Origin: Sphaerotilus hippei
Lineage (GTDB): Bacteria; Pseudomonadota; Gammaproteobacteria; Burkholderiales; Burkholderiaceae_C
Length of the DNA stretch: 64,000 nt
NCBI RefSeq assembly: GCF_003201595.1
Contig: NZ_QJJS01000012.1
Location: 1-64,000, forward strand
Direction of reading: 5' to 3'
A program made the position numbers and the translations under genes. Shown here one piece after another: positions 46,020-54,221 of this stretch; the stretch's first letter is position 1; every line of letters starts with the position of its first letter. The notes beneath the pieces are model-generated. The model saw nothing but the letters and a program-made list of their open reading frames with translations. It searched no databases and had not been told where the DNA came from.

Positions 46020-46250
46020 TCAGCGCCTCGGCGTTCCGTCCGGAAGCGGCAGCGGCGACTCCATGTGCGACCAGTCCATCGACGGCAGCGACGAGACCCA
46101 CCACGACAGCCACAGCTGGTGGGACTGCAGGCATTCGCTCATCACCCGCTGCTGGGCATGCAGCGCCTCTTCCCAGGACCACAGTCGATACAGGTCGTGG
46201 AACGGCGTGGCCAGCGGCAGGCCCAGGTCGGCGACGCGGAGTTCATCCAT
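46020..46250 (-). CDS. Small Trp-rich protein of unknown function
   Basis: A 76-residue protein preceded by a strong AAGGAG 9 nt before the ATG. It is unusually rich in tryptophan (6 of 76), with SWEEALHAQQRVMSECLQSH and LWLSWWVSSLPSMDWSH. One amphipathic helix is likely in the middle. I do not recognise a family, though the short phasin-like helical pattern is similar. It is a single gene between HDOD and the candidate small RNA. Confidence 0.65.
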   Translation of the reverse strand: MDELRVADLGLPLATPFHDLYRLWSWEEALHAQQRVMSECLQSHQLWLSWWVSSLPSMDWSHMESPLPLPDGTPRR

Positions 46251-46417
46251 GGGTGTGTCTCCTTCTGAAGGTGCTTCCGCACATCGGGTGCGGGTCCGTG
46301 ACCCACTGTGCCATGAAGCTCGACCCCGCGAATGAGGGATATCAACCGTGGCTTGTGCCGCACGGGGGTCTGTGCTCCAATCCGATCAACGTAACAAACG
46401 TAACTTTTTCCCCTGCG

Positions 46418-46450
46418 CCAAGCCGTCGATGGAGTCGGCTTGGGGTTTTT
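46418..46450 (+). terminator. First of two tandem plus-strand terminators
   Basis: CCAAGCCG (46418-46425) pairs with CGGCTTGG (46436-46443), loop of 10 nt, then GGTTTTT. Confidence 0.72.
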
Positions 46451-46452
46451 GA

Positions 46453-46478
46453 AGCCCGGCTGGTCCGGGCTCTTTTTT
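46453..46478 (+). terminator. Second tandem plus-strand terminator
   Basis: AGCCCGG (46453-46459) pairs with CCGGGCT (46465-46471), loop of 5 nt, then CTTTTTT. It faces the stop of the minus-strand gene at 46482. Confidence 0.82.
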
Positions 46479-46481
46479 GCG

Positions 46482-47213
46482 TCAGTCGGCCGACCAGCGG
46501 TAGCGGCACAGCGTGCGGCTCTCGGCCTGCAGGTAGACGACGCTGTCGTGCCGGAAGCCGGGCTGATGGACGAAGGCGTGCAGGCGGCGCGAGAGCTGCC
46601 CGTGGTCCTGGGGGTCGAGGGTTTCCCAGCCGATGGCCACCGGGATCCGCTGCAGCAGGCGCACCAGCGCCACGCCTTCCTCGCGCGCCAGCGCCACCAC
46701 GGCATCGGGGTCGGCGATGCGGGTGCGCAGGCGCAGCAGGTCGTCGCCCAGCGTGGTCGTGATGCGGCCCGTGCCCAGCCCGCGGGCCTCGAGGGCCTGG
46801 CGCCACTGCCGCACGTCCTCCTGGGCGACGGCGCTGGCCAGCCAGGTCCGGGTGTTGCCCATGGCCCGCACGCGCACGATCAGCTCGTCCGTGCCGAGGG
46901 CCTGCCTGAACTGCTGCCGCGCCAGCGCCAGCGCCGCCTGCTGGCGCTGCGGCGCCAGCCAGGGCGGCGAGGGCAGCGTGATCAGGGTGTGGTGGGCGAA
47001 CTCGTCGTCCACCGTCATGCGCACCCTGCCGCGCCAGGGCTGCGGGTCGGCCCGCTGCAGTGCGTCCAGCGCCGCCCCGATCGAGGCGGCGCCCAGGCCG
47101 CTGCCGGTGGCCGTCGCCCGCGGGCGGGCGCTCCAGCCGGGGCCCCAGCGTTCGGCCTGGCAGCTGCGCAGGTGCAGCTGCAGGCCCAGCTCACTCGTCC
47201 ACCGCAGTGACAC
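46482..47213 (-). CDS. GspL/PilM-like protein, partner of a degenerate secretion ATPase
   Basis: A 243-residue soluble protein. I do not recognise a named family, but the pattern VRMTVDDEFAHHTLITLPSP followed by RQQAALALARQQFRQALG and AVAQEDVRQWRQALEARGLG resembles the actin-like cytoplasmic part of GspL/PilM in beta-proteobacteria. It has no membrane helix. It overlaps the end of the ATPase-like gene by 23 nt, so the two are surely co-translated. No other pilus or secretion gene is nearby. Role inferred only. Confidence 0.55.
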   Translation of the reverse strand: MSLRWTSELGLQLHLRSCQAERWGPGWSARPRATATGSGLGAASIGAALDALQRADPQPWRGRVRMTVDDEFAHHTLITLPSPPWLAPQRQQAALALARQQFRQALGTDELIVRVRAMGNTRTWLASAVAQEDVRQWRQALEARGLGTGRITTTLGDDLLRLRTRIADPDAVVALAREEGVALVRLLQRIPVAIGWETLDPQDHGQLSRRLHAFVHQPGFRHDSVVYLQAESRTLCRYRWSAD

Positions 47214-48927
47214 GGTCGGCTTCCTCCAGCGTCACCAGGCCGTCGCAGACCTGCTGCAGCGCGGCTTCGCGCAGGCTGGGCAGGCCGATGGCCGCGATGT
47301 TCTGCATCAGCGCGTCGAGGCCGGCATCGCTGCCCAGCGAGGCCCTCAGGTGCTGTCCGGGATCGAACCACTGCGAGATCACGACCTGGCCGTCCTGCCC
47401 GGTGTGGTGGCAGGCGGCGCAGCCGGTGCCCCGCACGAAGGCCCAGCCTTCCTCGCGGACGTCGCGGCTCAGGCCGCTGGCGCGCAGCCGGGCGTCGTCG
47501 GGGTCGTCGGTCTCGAGGCAGTGCCGGCACACCGTGCCCAGCAGACGCTGGGCGTACAGCCCGGTCAGCACCGATCCCAGCGTGGCCCCGCTGTCCGGCC
47601 CGCACAGGTGGCGCAGGCGTTCCCAGGCGCCCGGCACATGGGGCGCGGCCAGGGTCAGCACGACGTTGCGCCCGCTCAGCGCCTGCTGCAGCGCCCAGGC
47701 GGCCAGCGCGGGCGTGTCCACGTCGTCGAGCGCGACCAGGGCCGGGCCGAGGGCCTGGACTTGCGCGTCCAGCGTGCCGGGCAGGGCGGGCCGGTCGATC
47801 ACCGTCACCCCGGCCGACCGCAGCGCCGGGTCCGTGTCGCTGCCGGCCCGGTTGGCGGCGCGCACCAGCAGCATCGATCCGTGCCGGGCGGGCGAGGTCA
47901 GCGACGTCAGGCACTGCGACAGCAGTTCGCCCTTGCCCTGGTCGGGCGGGCTGGCCAGCACCAGCAGCCCGAAGGGCCGGCCCAGCGCCCGGACCAGGCC
48001 CGAACGGGTCGTGCCTTCGAGCGGCACCGGCCGGGGCGAGCCGGTCGTGGCGAGGCCGGCCAGCTCGATCACGACGCTGCGCTCGCCGGCCTGCCAGGCC
48101 AGCAGGCGCACCGGGCAGCACACCGTCCGGTCATGGAAGGGCAGGGGCAGCAGGCCGGCCGTCGGATCGGCCGCGTGCCAGTCGACCTGCGCATGCAGGT
48201 CGGCCAGCACGTCCAGTGCCGCGCCACCGGGCATTTCGCCGATGCGCAGCGTGTTCACCGGGCGGGCCTGCCAGCCGCTGGTGAACCCGAGGCGCTGCCG
48301 CAGCCCGTGGTGGTCGGCCGTCAGGTGCAGGCGCCGGGCGCCGTCGCGCAGCGCGTCGGTCAGCAGCTCGCGCAAGGGACTGCGTGCGCCGTCGGCCGGT
48401 CCGCCGCAGGGCAGGGCCGCTTCCGGCGCGTCGGCGGCGCCGGACAGGTCCGGGCCGGGCGCCGGCCACAGCGGCAGCTCGCGAGCGGTGCGTTGCCAGT
48501 AGTCGATCAGGTCCTCGTGCGGGGCGACGAACCAGCGGCAGCGGGGCCGGTGGGCGCGCCGGATGCGCGCTTCCAGCCACCAGCGGGTGCCACGATCGAA
48601 GGGGTCGGCCAGCACCAGGTCGGGGCCGCCGTCGTCGCGCCGCAGCGCGACGCACAGGCGCGCCAGCCCTTCCTGCGGGCCGATCAGGTCGAGGTCGGCC
48701 ACCCGCACCGGGGCGCTGGCCAGCGCGGCCAGCGGCATGCCGGCGCGCTCGACCAGCCAGCGCCGGTAGGCCGCCTCGCGGACCGGGCCGGGCGCGTCGG
48801 TGGGCAGCCGGACTTCGGCCCGGAAACGTCCGTCCAGCCGCTGCGAGGCCTGCCGGGCGGCCTGCCCGGCTTCGTCCAGTCCCGATCGGGGTGCGGTGGC
48901 CAGGGCGGCGCGTTGCGGTGCGGTCAT
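47191..48927 (-). CDS. Degenerate type II secretion / type IV pilus ATPase-like protein (GspE/PilB family)
   Basis: A 578-residue protein. The N-domain (about 30-150) resembles the GspE N-terminal domain, including LVLADPFDRGTRWWLEARIR. The ATPase core follows, but Walker A reads SPPDQGKGELLS (about 326-337) instead of GPTGSGKST, and the Walker B region reads ALVALDDVDTP (about 396-406) instead of the GEIRD type. The tetra-cysteine zinc motif is retained: Cys467/470 and Cys503/506. So it probably binds zinc but may not hydrolyse ATP normally. It is overlapped by a GspL/PilM-like gene. No other T2SS/T4P genes are seen here. Confidence 0.75.
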   Translation of the reverse strand: MTAPQRAALATAPRSGLDEAGQAARQASQRLDGRFRAEVRLPTDAPGPVREAAYRRWLVERAGMPLAALASAPVRVADLDLIGPQEGLARLCVALRRDDGGPDLVLADPFDRGTRWWLEARIRRAHRPRCRWFVAPHEDLIDYWQRTARELPLWPAPGPDLSGAADAPEAALPCGGPADGARSPLRELLTDALRDGARRLHLTADHHGLRQRLGFTSGWQARPVNTLRIGEMPGGAALDVLADLHAQVDWHAADPTAGLLPLPFHDRTVCCPVRLLAWQAGERSVVIELAGLATTGSPRPVPLEGTTRSGLVRALGRPFGLLVLASPPDQGKGELLSQCLTSLTSPARHGSMLLVRAANRAGSDTDPALRSAGVTVIDRPALPGTLDAQVQALGPALVALDDVDTPALAAWALQQALSGRNVVLTLAAPHVPGAWERLRHLCGPDSGATLGSVLTGLYAQRLLGTVCRHCLETDDPDDARLRASGLSRDVREEGWAFVRGTGCAACHHTGQDGQVVISQWFDPGQHLRASLGSDAGLDALMQNIAAIGLPSLREAALQQVCDGLVTLEEADRVTAVDE

Positions 48928-49059
48928 GTGATCCGGTGGAGTCTCGAAGTCTCAGGGTAGCCGCAGTCGGGCCGCACCGCCGTCATGTCCCGCCTCGAGA
49001 GGGGGCGCGAGCCCCTCGGGCAGGGGAGGTCGCGGCCGTGAAGGACGCAAGATCCCGGT

Positions 49060-49572
49060 TCAGCGCCGGCCGGCCCGCAGCGCCAGCATCACGCCGGCAC
49101 TGCCCAGCACGACGAACAGCAGCAGGCTCCACAGCTCGAAGGGCACGCCCAGCACCGACACCGCCGCCTCGGCGCAGGAGGCCCGCACCTCGAACACCTC
49201 CGGCTGCCAGCGGTCCAGTCCCAGTCCGGAGACGATCCGGTCGGCCAGCGTCATCGCGCAGGACGATGACTTCGACGCCACCAGGTGCTGGTAGGCCGCG
49301 GTGGCCACGCCAGCGGCGCTCAGCGCGGCGAGCACGCCGGCCGACGCGCCGGTCAGGCGCCGGCGCCAAGCCGACGGGCGTGCGCCGATGCCCAGCGCGG
49401 CGATCACCGCCACCAGCGAGATGGCCAGGAAGATCACCCGCTGCAGGATGCACCACGGGCAGGGCTGCATGTCGAGCAGGTGCTGGGCGGCCACGGCCGC
49501 GGCCACCGCCGCGGCACTGACGGCCGCCAGCGCGAGGAAACCGGCCCGCGCGGCGGTGGGCGAGCCCTTCAT
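49060..49572 (-). CDS. dsbB: Disulfide bond formation protein DsbB
   Basis: A 170-residue inner-membrane protein with four membrane helices that reoxidises DsbA and passes electrons to quinone. The first redox pair is Cys38/Cys41 in QPCPWCILQR; the second pair is Cys105 (SSSCAMT) and Cys133 (ASCAEA) in the second periplasmic loop. The start ATG 49572 overlaps the stop of the RidA gene by 4 nt. Length fits DsbB. DsbA is not in the window. Confidence 0.95.
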   Translation of the reverse strand: MKGSPTAARAGFLALAAVSAAAVAAAVAAQHLLDMQPCPWCILQRVIFLAISLVAVIAALGIGARPSAWRRRLTGASAGVLAALSAAGVATAAYQHLVASKSSSCAMTLADRIVSGLGLDRWQPEVFEVRASCAEAAVSVLGVPFELWSLLLFVVLGSAGVMLALRAGRR

Positions 49573-50027
49573 TGCACTTCGGCGATCAGCTCGATCTCGA
49601 CGCAGGCCCCCAGCGGGATCTGCGCGACGCCGAAGGCGCTGCGCGCGTGCGCGCCGATCTCCGGGCCGAACACCTCGGCCAGCAGTTCGGAGGCGCCGTT
49701 GGTCACCAGGTGCTGCTCGGTGTAGGTGGGCGTGCTGTTGACCAGCGACATCACCTTGACGATGCGGCGCACCCGGCCCAGGTCGCCGACCGCGGCCTGC
49801 AGCGTGCCCATCAGCTCGATGGCGATGGCCCGCGCGGCCAGCTTGCCGGTGGCGGTGTCCATGTCCAGCCCGAGCTGGCCCACCCAGGGCTTGCCATCCC
49901 GCCGGGCGATGTGGCCGGAGAGGAAGACGAGGTTGCCGGTGCGCACGAACGGCACGTAGGCCGCAGCCGGTGCAGCGACGGGGGGCAGTTCGATGCCGAG
50001 GTTCTTCAGGCGGTCTTGGATGCTCAT
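49569..50027 (-). CDS. RidA-family protein (YjgF/YER057c/UK114)
   Basis: A 152-residue member of the longer RidA subgroup. The N-terminal SIQDRLKNLGIELPP, VFLSGHIARRDGKPW and the C-terminal HARSAFGVAQIPLGACVEIE, with the conserved Arg of the deaminase site, are visible. RidA proteins hydrolyse reactive enamine/imine intermediates; this subgroup is less well studied. The ATG at 50027 gives the standard start; the frame extends further upstream but without good start context. It overlaps dsbB by 4 nt. Confidence 0.92.
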   Translation of the reverse strand: MSIQDRLKNLGIELPPVAAPAAAYVPFVRTGNLVFLSGHIARRDGKPWVGQLGLDMDTATGKLAARAIAIELMGTLQAAVGDLGRVRRIVKVMSLVNSTPTYTEQHLVTNGASELLAEVFGPEIGAHARSAFGVAQIPLGACVEIELIAEVQ

Positions 50028-50143
50028 CGGGGGGTCTGGTCGGTTGATGCCCGTCTTTCGGGCGATGGATTTTGAATCGTACACCGGCCACAGTGGGCGG
50101 GCGGGCGCCGGTCGCGGCCGTGACGGGGGCGGGGTGGAGATCG

Positions 50144-52657
50144 ATGGGCACACAGGCGCTTTCACGGGTCGGTGGCGGGCGCCGTGCCGCGCTGGCGCTG
50201 GGCTGGCTCGGCGGCACGGGCTGGCAGCTGCACGGCGCGTCCGTCGTCCCTCTTGCCGCCTCGGCGGGGATGGTCGGCCTGCTGCTGCTGGCCGGGGTGC
50301 TGCTGCACGCGTGGTGCCGCCGGCGCGAGCGTGGGTGGACGGCGGTGTGGCTGTGCCTGCTGCTGGGGGCGGGCCTGGGCTGGGCCCAGACCGACTGGCG
50401 GGCCGCCCGGCGGCTGGCGGTGGTGCTGCCGCCCGCGCTCGAGGGTCAGGCCCTGGCGGTCGTGGGCCGGGTGGTGGCGCTGCCGGCCCGCACCGGGGAC
50501 GGCGTGCGTTTCCTGTTCGAGATCGAGTCCTTCGACCGGCCGGTGCCCGATACCATGCCCCGGCGCGTGATGCTGAGCTGGTTCGTCCCGTCCTGGGGGC
50601 TGCCGGGGCAGCCGGCGCCGCAGGACCTGGCCGCCGGTCAGCGCTGGCGCCTGGAGGTCCGGCTGCGTCAGCCCCATGGCGCGATCAACCCCGGCGGCTT
50701 CGACCGCGAGCTCTGGCTGTTCGAGCAGGACGTGCGGGCCACCGGCTCGGTGCGCACCGGCAAGTCGGCCCGGGCGCAGCGCCTGGAGGCGGGGGTCTGC
50801 TGCGCCCTCGAGCGCTACCGCCAGCGCGTGCGCGAGGCCCTGGAGCGCCGGCTCGGGGACACGCCGCAGGCGGGGGTGCTGGCGGCCCTGAGCGTTGGTG
50901 ACCAGTCGGCGATCGATCGTGCCGACTGGGCGGTGTTCCGCCTGACCGGCGTGGCCCACCTGATGGCCATCAGCGGCCTGCACATCACGATGCTGGCCTG
51001 GCTGGCGGCGCGCCTGGCCGCCTGGGGCTGGCGGCGCAGCCGGCGGCTGTGCTGGTGCGTGCCGGCCCCGCTGGCCGGCGCCTGGGCGGGGGTGGTGCTG
51101 GCCATCGCCTATGCGCTGCTGGCGGGCTGGGGCGTGCCGGCCCAGCGCACCGTGTGCATGCTGGTGGCCTGGCAGGTCTGGCGCACCGCCGGGCTGCGCT
51201 CCTCCGCGGCGGGGCAGTGGCTGCTGGCCGCGCTGGTGGTGGCCGTGGCCGATCCGTGGGCGCTGCTGCAGGCCGGTTTCTGGCTGTCCTTCATCGCGGT
51301 CGGGCTGCTGATGGGCTCGGGTGGCGTCGGCGAGGGCATCGACCGGCGCGAGCCGTCCGGGGGAGATCCGGGGCCGGCGTGGCCGGCGCGTGCGGGGCGG
51401 CTGGTCCGCGAGGGGCTGCACAGTCAGTGGGTCGCCAGCATCGGCCTGGCGCCCTGGACGCTGCTGCTGTTCCAGCAGCTGTCGCTGGTGGGGCTGCTGG
51501 CCAATCTGGTGGCCGTGCCGGTCGTGACCTGGCTGGTGACCCCGCTGGCGCTGCTGGGCCTGTTCTGGTCGGGCAGCTGGGTGCTGGCCGCCGCGCCGCT
51601 CGAAGGGTTGATGGCCGCCCTGTCGTGGCTGTCGACCTGGCCCTGGGCGGCCTGGTCCGCCCCGGCCGCGCCGGTCTGGGCCAGCGTGGCCGGGCTGATC
51701 GGCGGCGGGCTGATGGTGGCCCCGCTGCCCGTGACGATGCGGGGTGTCGGCCTGCTGCTGACGCTGCCGATGCTGTGGCCGGCCGTGCCGGGCCCGGCGG
51801 CAGGCGAGTTCGACGTGCTCGTGCCCGACGTGGGTCAGGGCAACGCCGTGCTGGTGCGCACGGCGACCCATGCCCTGCTCTATGACACCGGGCCGGCCTG
51901 GGCGCGGGGCGCGGGTGCGGGCGAGCTGATCCTGGTGCCGCTGCTGCGCCGCCTGGGCGTGGGGCGCCTGGATGCGCTGGTGCTGTCCCACCGCGACAGC
52001 GACCACACGGGCGGAGCCGAGGCGGTGATTCACTCTCTTGGTGCATACCACCTGTTCTCCTCGCTCGAAGCCGGGCATGCTCTGCGGGGCAGGGCACCAC
52101 ATCAGTGGTGTTCGCGGGGTCTGCGCTGGCAATGGGACGGGGTGAGTTTCGAGTTTCTTCATCCATCGGCCGACCTGGCCGGCCAGGGGATCGAGGCCGT
52201 GCGGCCGGGACGCTCCAATGCCCGTTCCTGCGTGTTGCAGATCCGCAATGCATCCCGGTCCGTCTTGTTGACCGGCGACATGGAACGTGAGCAGGAGCTC
52301 ACGCTGTTACAGGCGCCAACACTGAAAATTCGAACCGATGTCATGCTGGTACCGCATCATGGAAGTCGCACGTCTTCCAGCGATGAATGGCTGCGAGCGG
52401 TGAAACCGGACGTTGCGGTGGTCCAGGCGGGCTACCTCAATCGTTACGGGCATCCGGCGGCCGAGGTCATGGCTCGATATGGCGCGCACGGTATTGGTGT
52501 GATCCGCACGGATTCGTGCGGAGCCTGGCGCTGGAGCAGCACGAATGCGCGTTTTTCGTGCACGAGGGTCGAGACCCCCCGGTATTGGCGTGCCCTGCTT
52601 CGGGGCGATGGCCCTGAATTTGCTAAGACCCTGTCATTCGACAACACAGAACCATGA
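50144..52657 (+). CDS. comEC: ComEC/Rec2-family DNA uptake channel
   Basis: An 837-residue polytopic inner-membrane protein needed to take single-stranded DNA into the cytoplasm during natural transformation. The N-terminal DUF4131-like OB region (about 30-190), the competence domain with GVAHLMAISGLHITM and several helices (about 235-520), and a C-terminal metallo-beta-lactamase-like domain with LSHRDSDHTGG are in family order. The ATG at 50144 follows GGAG; a TTG 24 codons upstream is possible. The last 600 bases and the start of the next gene have clearly lower GC than the rest. It overlaps the next gene by 4 nt. Confidence 0.93.
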   Translation: MGTQALSRVGGGRRAALALGWLGGTGWQLHGASVVPLAASAGMVGLLLLAGVLLHAWCRRRERGWTAVWLCLLLGAGLGWAQTDWRAARRLAVVLPPALEGQALAVVGRVVALPARTGDGVRFLFEIESFDRPVPDTMPRRVMLSWFVPSWGLPGQPAPQDLAAGQRWRLEVRLRQPHGAINPGGFDRELWLFEQDVRATGSVRTGKSARAQRLEAGVCCALERYRQRVREALERRLGDTPQAGVLAALSVGDQSAIDRADWAVFRLTGVAHLMAISGLHITMLAWLAARLAAWGWRRSRRLCWCVPAPLAGAWAGVVLAIAYALLAGWGVPAQRTVCMLVAWQVWRTAGLRSSAAGQWLLAALVVAVADPWALLQAGFWLSFIAVGLLMGSGGVGEGIDRREPSGGDPGPAWPARAGRLVREGLHSQWVASIGLAPWTLLLFQQLSLVGLLANLVAVPVVTWLVTPLALLGLFWSGSWVLAAAPLEGLMAALSWLSTWPWAAWSAPAAPVWASVAGLIGGGLMVAPLPVTMRGVGLLLTLPMLWPAVPGPAAGEFDVLVPDVGQGNAVLVRTATHALLYDTGPAWARGAGAGELILVPLLRRLGVGRLDALVLSHRDSDHTGGAEAVIHSLGAYHLFSSLEAGHALRGRAPHQWCSRGLRWQWDGVSFEFLHPSADLAGQGIEAVRPGRSNARSCVLQIRNASRSVLLTGDMEREQELTLLQAPTLKIRTDVMLVPHHGSRTSSSDEWLRAVKPDVAVVQAGYLNRYGHPAAEVMARYGAHGIGVIRTDSCGAWRWSSTNARFSCTRVETPRYWRALLRGDGPEFAKTLSFDNTEP

Positions 52658-54090
52658 GACCAATGTTTGACGAAATGTATGCCTCCGGCACAGAAGTTCG
52701 GGATCACTACAGAAACTACGGTCGCTGGTTGGCTGAGCAGCCCGAAGATGTGATGCGCATCCGCCGTGAAGAGGCGGAGATGATCTTCCGCCGCGTGGGG
52801 ATCACCTTCGCGGTCTACGGCGACAAGGACAGCGGCGAGGGCACCGAACGCCTGATCCCGTTCGACCTGATCCCCCGTGTCATTCCCGCCGCCGAATGGC
52901 GGGAGATGGAAAAAGGGCTGCGACAGCGCGTGACCGCCCTGAACCGCTTCATCCACGACGTCTACCACGACCAGGAGATCGTCAAGGCGGGCCTGGTGCC
53001 CCGGGAGCAGATCCTCAACAACGCGCAGTTCCGCCCCGAGATGATCGGCGTGGACGTGCCCGGGGGCATCTACTCCCACATCGCCGGCATCGACATCGTG
53101 CGTGCGGCCAACCCGGATGGCAGCGGCACCTACTACGTGCTCGAGGACAACCTGCGGGTGCCCAGCGGCGTGAGCTACATGCTCGAGAACCGCAAGATGA
53201 TGATGCGGCTCTTTCCCGAGCTGTTCGCCTCCAACAAGGTCGCCCCGGTGGCGCACTACCCCGACCTGCTGCTCGAGACGCTGCGCAGCGTGGCGCCCAA
53301 CGGCGTCAACGACCCGACGGTGGTGGTGCTGACGCCGGGCATGTACAACTCGGCCTACTTCGAGCACGCCTTCCTCGCCCAGCAGATGGGCGTGGAGCTG
53401 GTCGAGGGCAAGGACCTGTTCGTCAAGGACCACTTCGTCTTCATGCGCACGACGCGCGGCCCGCGCCGTGTCGACGTGATCTACCGCCGCCTCGACGACG
53501 ACTTCCTCGATCCCCAGGCCTTCCGTGCGGACTCGACGCTGGGCTGCGCCGGCCTGCTGTCGGCCTACCGCGCCGGCAACGTGACGCTGTCCAACGGCAT
53601 CGGCACCGGCGTGGCCGACGACAAGTCGATCTACGCCTACGTGCCCAAGATGATCGAGTTCTACCTGGGCGAGAAGCCGATCCTGCAGAACGTGCCGACC
53701 TACCTCTGCCGCGAGGCGGATGACCTGAAGTACGTGCTCGACCACCTCGACGAGCTGGTGGTCAAGGAGGTGCACGGCGCCGGCGGCTACGGCATGCTGG
53801 TGGGTCCGGCGGCGACCCAGGCCGAGATCGCGACCTTCCGCCAGCACCTGCTGGCCAATCCCGGCAACTACATCGCCCAGCCGACGCTGAGCCTGTCGAC
53901 CTGCCCGACCTACGTCGAGTCCGGCATCGCCCCGCGTCACATCGACCTGCGCCCCTTCGTGCTGTCGGGTCGCAACGAGGTGCAGATGGTGCCGGGCGGC
54001 CTGACCCGCGTGGCCCTGAAGGAGGGCTCGCTGGTGGTCAACTCGTCGCAGGGCGGTGGCACCAAGGACACCTGGGTGCTGGAAGCCTGA
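52654..54090 (+). CDS. Circularly permuted ATP-grasp protein (DUF404/DUF407 type)
   Basis: A 478-residue protein of the CP-ATP-grasp family predicted to form peptide or amide bonds. Landmarks: YYVLEDNLRVPSGVSYMLEN (about 168-187), VVVLTPGMYNSAYFEHAFLA, FVKDHFVFMRTTRGPRRVDV with IYRRLDDDFLDPQAF, VVKEVHGAGGYGML near residue 370, and the end PGGLTRVALKEGSLVVNSSQ with GGGTKDTWVLEA. Start ATG 52654 overlaps the comEC stop by 4 nt. It is the first of five genes of the ATP-grasp / Alpha-E / transglutaminase type. Biochemical product unknown. Confidence 0.92.
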   Translation: MRPMFDEMYASGTEVRDHYRNYGRWLAEQPEDVMRIRREEAEMIFRRVGITFAVYGDKDSGEGTERLIPFDLIPRVIPAAEWREMEKGLRQRVTALNRFIHDVYHDQEIVKAGLVPREQILNNAQFRPEMIGVDVPGGIYSHIAGIDIVRAANPDGSGTYYVLEDNLRVPSGVSYMLENRKMMMRLFPELFASNKVAPVAHYPDLLLETLRSVAPNGVNDPTVVVLTPGMYNSAYFEHAFLAQQMGVELVEGKDLFVKDHFVFMRTTRGPRRVDVIYRRLDDDFLDPQAFRADSTLGCAGLLSAYRAGNVTLSNGIGTGVADDKSIYAYVPKMIEFYLGEKPILQNVPTYLCREADDLKYVLDHLDELVVKEVHGAGGYGMLVGPAATQAEIATFRQHLLANPGNYIAQPTLSLSTCPTYVESGIAPRHIDLRPFVLSGRNEVQMVPGGLTRVALKEGSLVVNSSQGGGTKDTWVLEA

Positions 54091-54221
54091 GGTGGCGGTC
54101 GGCCTGATCCTTTCCTTTCCCTTTTCCCGGGCGGGGTGCCAGCGAGGCATCTCCGCTCATGAACATCAAGTCCAAGCAGAGACCGGTGCGGCAGTGAACG
54201 CCCGGTCCGGAGATGCGCCCC

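Larger units (their letters stand above)
46388..46478 (+). ncRNA. Candidate small RNA with two tandem terminator stems
   Basis: No plus-strand protein gene lies within 1.3 kb upstream, yet two plus-strand terminators follow one another (46418-46450 and 46453-46478). The 5' part has a tandem direct repeat, AACGTAAC at 46388-46395 and again at 46397-46404, followed by a T-run and C-run. A weak promoter-like pair (TTGTGC 46353-46358, TCCAAT 46376-46381, 17-nt spacing) is upstream. Start of about 46388 and end of about 46478 give a 90-nt RNA. The function is unknown; this is inferred, not known. Confidence 0.5.

Noticed and set aside
45967-46182. A 71-codon minus-strand frame overlapping the Trp-rich gene in another frame
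   Set aside because: It lacks a ribosome site and the neighbouring frame at 46020-46250 has a strong one.
54159-54197. A 12-codon frame in the gap before the Alpha-E gene
   Set aside because: No good ribosome site and no overlap with the Alpha-E start; too short to support.
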